Shown here in pieces: positions 61,734-64,000 of a stretch of 64,000 bases of DNA (its first letter is position 1; the number at the start of each line of letters is the position of its first letter). A program made the translations under genes and the position numbers. The notes under the pieces were generated by a model, which made no database searches, had not been told where the DNA came from, and was given only the letters and a program-made list of their open reading frames with translations. Source of the stretch: Corynebacterium singulare (GTDB taxonomy: Bacteria; Actinomycetota; Actinomycetes; Mycobacteriales; Mycobacteriaceae). The stretch lies in assembly GCF_000833575.1 (NCBI RefSeq), contig NZ_CP010827.1:372001-436000 (forward strand). Reading direction: 5' to 3'.

Positions 61734-61757
61734 GATTAAGGATCAAAATGTGTGTCT
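61734..61757 (+). repeat. Solitary IS1249-type terminal repeat
   Basis: GATTAAGGATCAAAATGTGT and following TCT match the IS1249 end at all but three of 25 positions. No second end is visible nearby; 61758-62019 shows no gene I can support (a 68-codon minus-strand frame at 61743-61949 has no recognisable content). Confidence 0.6.
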
Positions 61758-62019
61758 TAGTCCGTAGCTTAAGGGGTGAAGCTTGGGGTGCAGGCGAAGA
61801 CGGGGGCTAGGGGACCAAACTAAAGACACCATTTGGGGCGCTGAATCAAGAAAAGTCCAGGTAAAAGCATACAAGGTTTGGCATAAGGTGCCAATGCTTT
61901 GGTCCTTCTTCTTCCTTCCAAGTAGCACCGGCTCCGTAGCGTCCTTCATGTCACTGAAGCATACGGGTCCACCTTAAAGTGGAACGATTGCTTTCCTGTT
62001 GTGACGCGTGCAGAGGGGG

Positions 62020-62814
62020 TTAAGGCCGCGGCTTTCCTTGAATCCAGTAGACGGACCAGATGACGTCCTCGCGCGGCACACCCCAGTCGTGCACAGCTAT
62101 GGCGCGCACTGCTTTGGCGAGGTCCCCTTCGCCGGATACCCATACCGAATCGGGTGCAGTATCCGGGGTGAAACGAGAATCAAGGAGCTGTCTGGCGCGC
62201 GCAATGTGCTCCTCGTGCGGAGCGGAAATCATAGTGAGCGAGCGAACCTTGCCGCTCCACGTTTCCTCAAATCCATCCTCAATTTCGTCGTCGCTTGCGA
62301 TCAGAGCAACGACGTCGACGCCGCCCAAGGCGTCCGGTGAGAAAGCTTCGTAATGTTCCAGGATGTGCCACAGCGCCGGAAGAGCGGAGGCGTCTGCGAG
62401 TAACAGTTGTGATTTCCTAGGTTCTTGCCACCGTGCTTGTCCCGTGTATATTCCTGCGGTATCCCCAGGTTGTGCCTTGCGGATCCAGCGTGAGCCCGGG
62501 CCATTATCGCCGTGAGTCACCACGTCGACATCGATGGTGCACGCTTTCTGGTTGAGCTTGCGAATTGTGTACCAGCGCAATGCTGGGCGAATGTCGTCGG
62601 GCAATCGGGTGACGGTGGCGCGAACATTGGCATCGTCGACCGGGAAGGGTGAAAATTCCTGCTTGTCTTGGGGCATGAGGAGCCCAAAATACTCGTCAGG
62701 CCCGGCTAAGAGGTAGTCACCAAAAGCCGGCGAGTGAAAAGTTAAACGGTGCAGCCGCGGCTTGAGGCGGGTGTTCCCGGTGAGGGTGACGGGCAATAGG
62801 CGGTGATGCGTCAA
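62020..62814 (-). CDS. Siderophore-interacting protein (ferric-siderophore reductase)
   Basis: 264 residues, SIP family. An FAD-binding barrel with TPVTR-like PRLHRLTFHSPAF and RWYTIRKLNQKACTIDVDVV (RxYT motif), then a small NAD(P)H domain ending GEGDLAKAVRAIAVHDWGVP. It reduces siderophore-bound iron in the cytoplasm. TTG start with AGGAA upstream. Divergent from the siderophore-binding protein with a DtxR-like box between. Confidence 0.88.
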   Translation of the reverse strand: MTHHRLLPVTLTGNTRLKPRLHRLTFHSPAFGDYLLAGPDEYFGLLMPQDKQEFSPFPVDDANVRATVTRLPDDIRPALRWYTIRKLNQKACTIDVDVVTHGDNGPGSRWIRKAQPGDTAGIYTGQARWQEPRKSQLLLADASALPALWHILEHYEAFSPDALGGVDVVALIASDDEIEDGFEETWSGKVRSLTMISAPHEEHIARARQLLDSRFTPDTAPDSVWVSGEGDLAKAVRAIAVHDWGVPREDVIWSVYWIQGKPRP

Positions 62815-62860
62815 GGGAAGCGTTCCTAGGTGGGAGGGAAATTTGTCACCATTATAGAGA

Positions 62861-62879
62861 AGAAGTTAGGCTAGCCTCA
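62861..62879. promoter_or_regulatory. DtxR box
   Basis: AGAAGTTAGGCTAGCCTCA matches the 19-bp DtxR consensus at 14 positions, including the core TTAGGCTA and CCT. A minus-strand TATAAT lies next to it. Iron-replete DtxR would silence both divergent iron genes. Confidence 0.75.
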
Positions 62880-62938
62880 AATAAGTTAGGGGCCCGTTAA
62901 TGTGCGTGCTCCTTCCCTGTGAAGGAAAGGTTTAATCC

Positions 62939-63883
62939 ATGGTTGCTATCAACCGGCGCGCGAAAACCGTGCTCGCTATTGTCTCAGCGGCAGCGATTGC
63001 TTTAGCGGGGTGCTCGCGCGGAAGCGGCGATGAAAGCACGGGAGCGGACAGCGCTGGCGAGGTGCGGGTTGCGAGCCTGGGGCTGGGCGACGCCGATACC
63101 GTGCTTGCGCTTGGCATTACTCCCGTTGCTGTGGCGCCGTGGGGTGCGCAAGGTGACGGTGATGGCTCCGGCGTTGGCCCCTGGGCGAAGGAACTTTTGG
63201 GTGATGCCCAGCCCGAGGTGATTTATAACACCGCTTCCGGTTTCACGGCAGAGGTTCTTGAACAGGTCACGGCCTCGGATCCCACACAGATCATCGCCGT
63301 GAACCAAGCTGTGGATCAGGAGGCGAAGAAATCCCTCGAGGATATCGCCCCGCTGACCGTGAAGCCCGAAGGTTTCGAAGACTGGCAGATTCCCTGGGAG
63401 GAGCAAGTTAAGACCATCGCCGCTGCCGTCGATAAGGAAGAGGAGGGGGAGAAGCTTATTGACCAAGCGGAGGACGCCTTAGAGCAGTTCAAGAACTCTC
63501 ACCCGGAGCTGCAGGGCAAACGAGCAGCCATCGTCATGCCCTATGAAGGGAAGCTGGGCCTCTACACAGCAGAGGACGGCCGCGGCCAGTTCATCGAATC
63601 TCTCGGCTTTGACATTCCGCAGGAACTGCAGGGTGATGGCTCCAGCTTTTTCGTGGACTATGCCCCGGAAAACTACTCCCAGCTCAACAACGTGGACTAC
63701 CTGTTCGTCTTGGATTACAACGGTGCGGCCGATGAACTCAAGAAGGATTCCACGTTCCAGGGCCTGGACGTGGTCAAGGATGGCCGTGTTCGCTACCTGG
63801 ACACGGACACCGGCAATGCGATGAGCATGCCAAATCCGCTGACGATCCCGTGGGCCGTCAACAAGTTCGAAGAGAAGCTCTAA
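62939..63883 (+). CDS. Siderophore-binding lipoprotein of an ABC importer
   Basis: 314 residues: lipobox LAGC after the signal peptide, then class III binding-protein fold (VASLGLGDADTVLALGI, GVGPWAKELLGDAQPEVI, PYEGKLGLYTAEDGRGQFIESLG, DNDYLF-like VDYLFVLDY). FecB/FhuD/CiuA type. It delivers ferric siderophore to the FecCD-type permease whose gene begins right after its stop. Confidence 0.9.
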   Translation: MVAINRRAKTVLAIVSAAAIALAGCSRGSGDESTGADSAGEVRVASLGLGDADTVLALGITPVAVAPWGAQGDGDGSGVGPWAKELLGDAQPEVIYNTASGFTAEVLEQVTASDPTQIIAVNQAVDQEAKKSLEDIAPLTVKPEGFEDWQIPWEEQVKTIAAAVDKEEEGEKLIDQAEDALEQFKNSHPELQGKRAAIVMPYEGKLGLYTAEDGRGQFIESLGFDIPQELQGDGSSFFVDYAPENYSQLNNVDYLFVLDYNGAADELKKDSTFQGLDVVKDGRVRYLDTDTGNAMSMPNPLTIPWAVNKFEEKL

Positions 63884-64000
63884 GTGCTCGCACTACCGAG
63901 GAAGGCTGACGCTATCCACGGTGCTGCGGGCACACACCACGGCGACAAGGCAGCCACACTGGACTCGCGGGGGAGGAGCCGCGCGCGGCTGACCACGGCA
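63884..64000 (+). CDS. Iron-siderophore ABC permease, N-terminus only
   Basis: A GTG at 63884 directly abuts the stop of the binding protein. The visible 39 codons are a charged cytoplasmic N-terminus ending in SRARLTTA, the usual start of the first helix in FecCD permeases. Assignment is from context. Confidence 0.55.
   Translation, partial: MLALPRKADAIHGAAGTHHGDKAATLDSRGRSRARLTTA

Noticed and set aside
61743..61949. 68-codon minus-strand gene
   Set aside because: It runs into a transposon end repeat, has no ribosome-binding site and no recognisable content.

Overview
The window is high-GC actinobacterial chromosome, almost certainly Corynebacterium. Indicators are the leaderless TANNNT-N7-ATG starts, a DtxR-type iron box, a DIP1984-family protein, a complete menaquinone gene set arranged as in mycolic-acid bacteria, and IS1249/cmx/IS5564 resistance DNA known from C. 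striatum. C. striatum or a close relative is my best guess from gene content; I could not run a search.

Layout: 1-5.7 kb holds a YefM-type antitoxin end, an ABC-F protein with a possible start-codon-sequestering leader, a small ABC transporter, a VbhA/Fic toxin-antitoxin pair, an NAD(P)-dependent dehydrogenase and a truncated SMR efflux gene. 5.9-10.3 kb holds a MacAB-like adaptor/ATPase/permease operon and a proline-rich lipoprotein. 10.4-17.5 kb holds hemL followed by the system II cytochrome c maturation genes (thioredoxin lipoprotein, ccdA, resB, ccsA). 17.5-37.8 kb is dominated by menaquinone synthesis (menA, menE, menB, menC, menD, menG, menJ, a polyprenyl synthase). Interleaved with it are a manganese-type ABC transporter with its DtxR-family regulator, a DcuC-like carrier, a short UvrA paralogue and a mannosyltransferase.

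Immediately after tRNA-Tyr lies a four-level nest of mobile elements (38021-49973). IS1249 is split by a cmx/IS5564 unit. That unit is split by a Tn5393-type Tn3 transposon carrying strA-strB. The Tn5393 resolvase gene is split by an IS26-aph(3')-Ia-IS26 composite. Every level keeps inverted repeats and an exact target duplication (8, 6, 5 and 8 bp). Removing each insert restores 1385 bp for the outer IS and 5469 bp for the Tn5393 derivative. The cargo predicts resistance to chloramphenicol and kanamycin/neomycin. Streptomycin resistance is less certain because strA has lost one T from a homopolymer and is frameshifted.

From 50.2 kb come tRNA-Thr, tRNA-Met, tRNA-Trp, secE, nusG, rplK and rplA. 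A tightly overlapped three-gene operon of unknown product follows: an SbnA-like PLP synthase, an FAD/NAD(P)-binding protein and a PLP fold-type III decarboxylase-like enzyme. A photolyase remnant comes next, then a second mobile unit (57807-61714). That unit is bounded by IS256/IS1249-type ends and an 8-bp duplication, and encloses IS21 fragments plus an ABC-2 exporter with a divergent TetR repressor. The window ends in a DtxR-box-controlled siderophore uptake locus.

The best candidates for something undescribed are the three-gene PLP/FAD operon, the exporter-carrying IS-bounded unit, the ABC-F leader, and the VbhA-like antitoxin that lacks the inhibitory glutamate.
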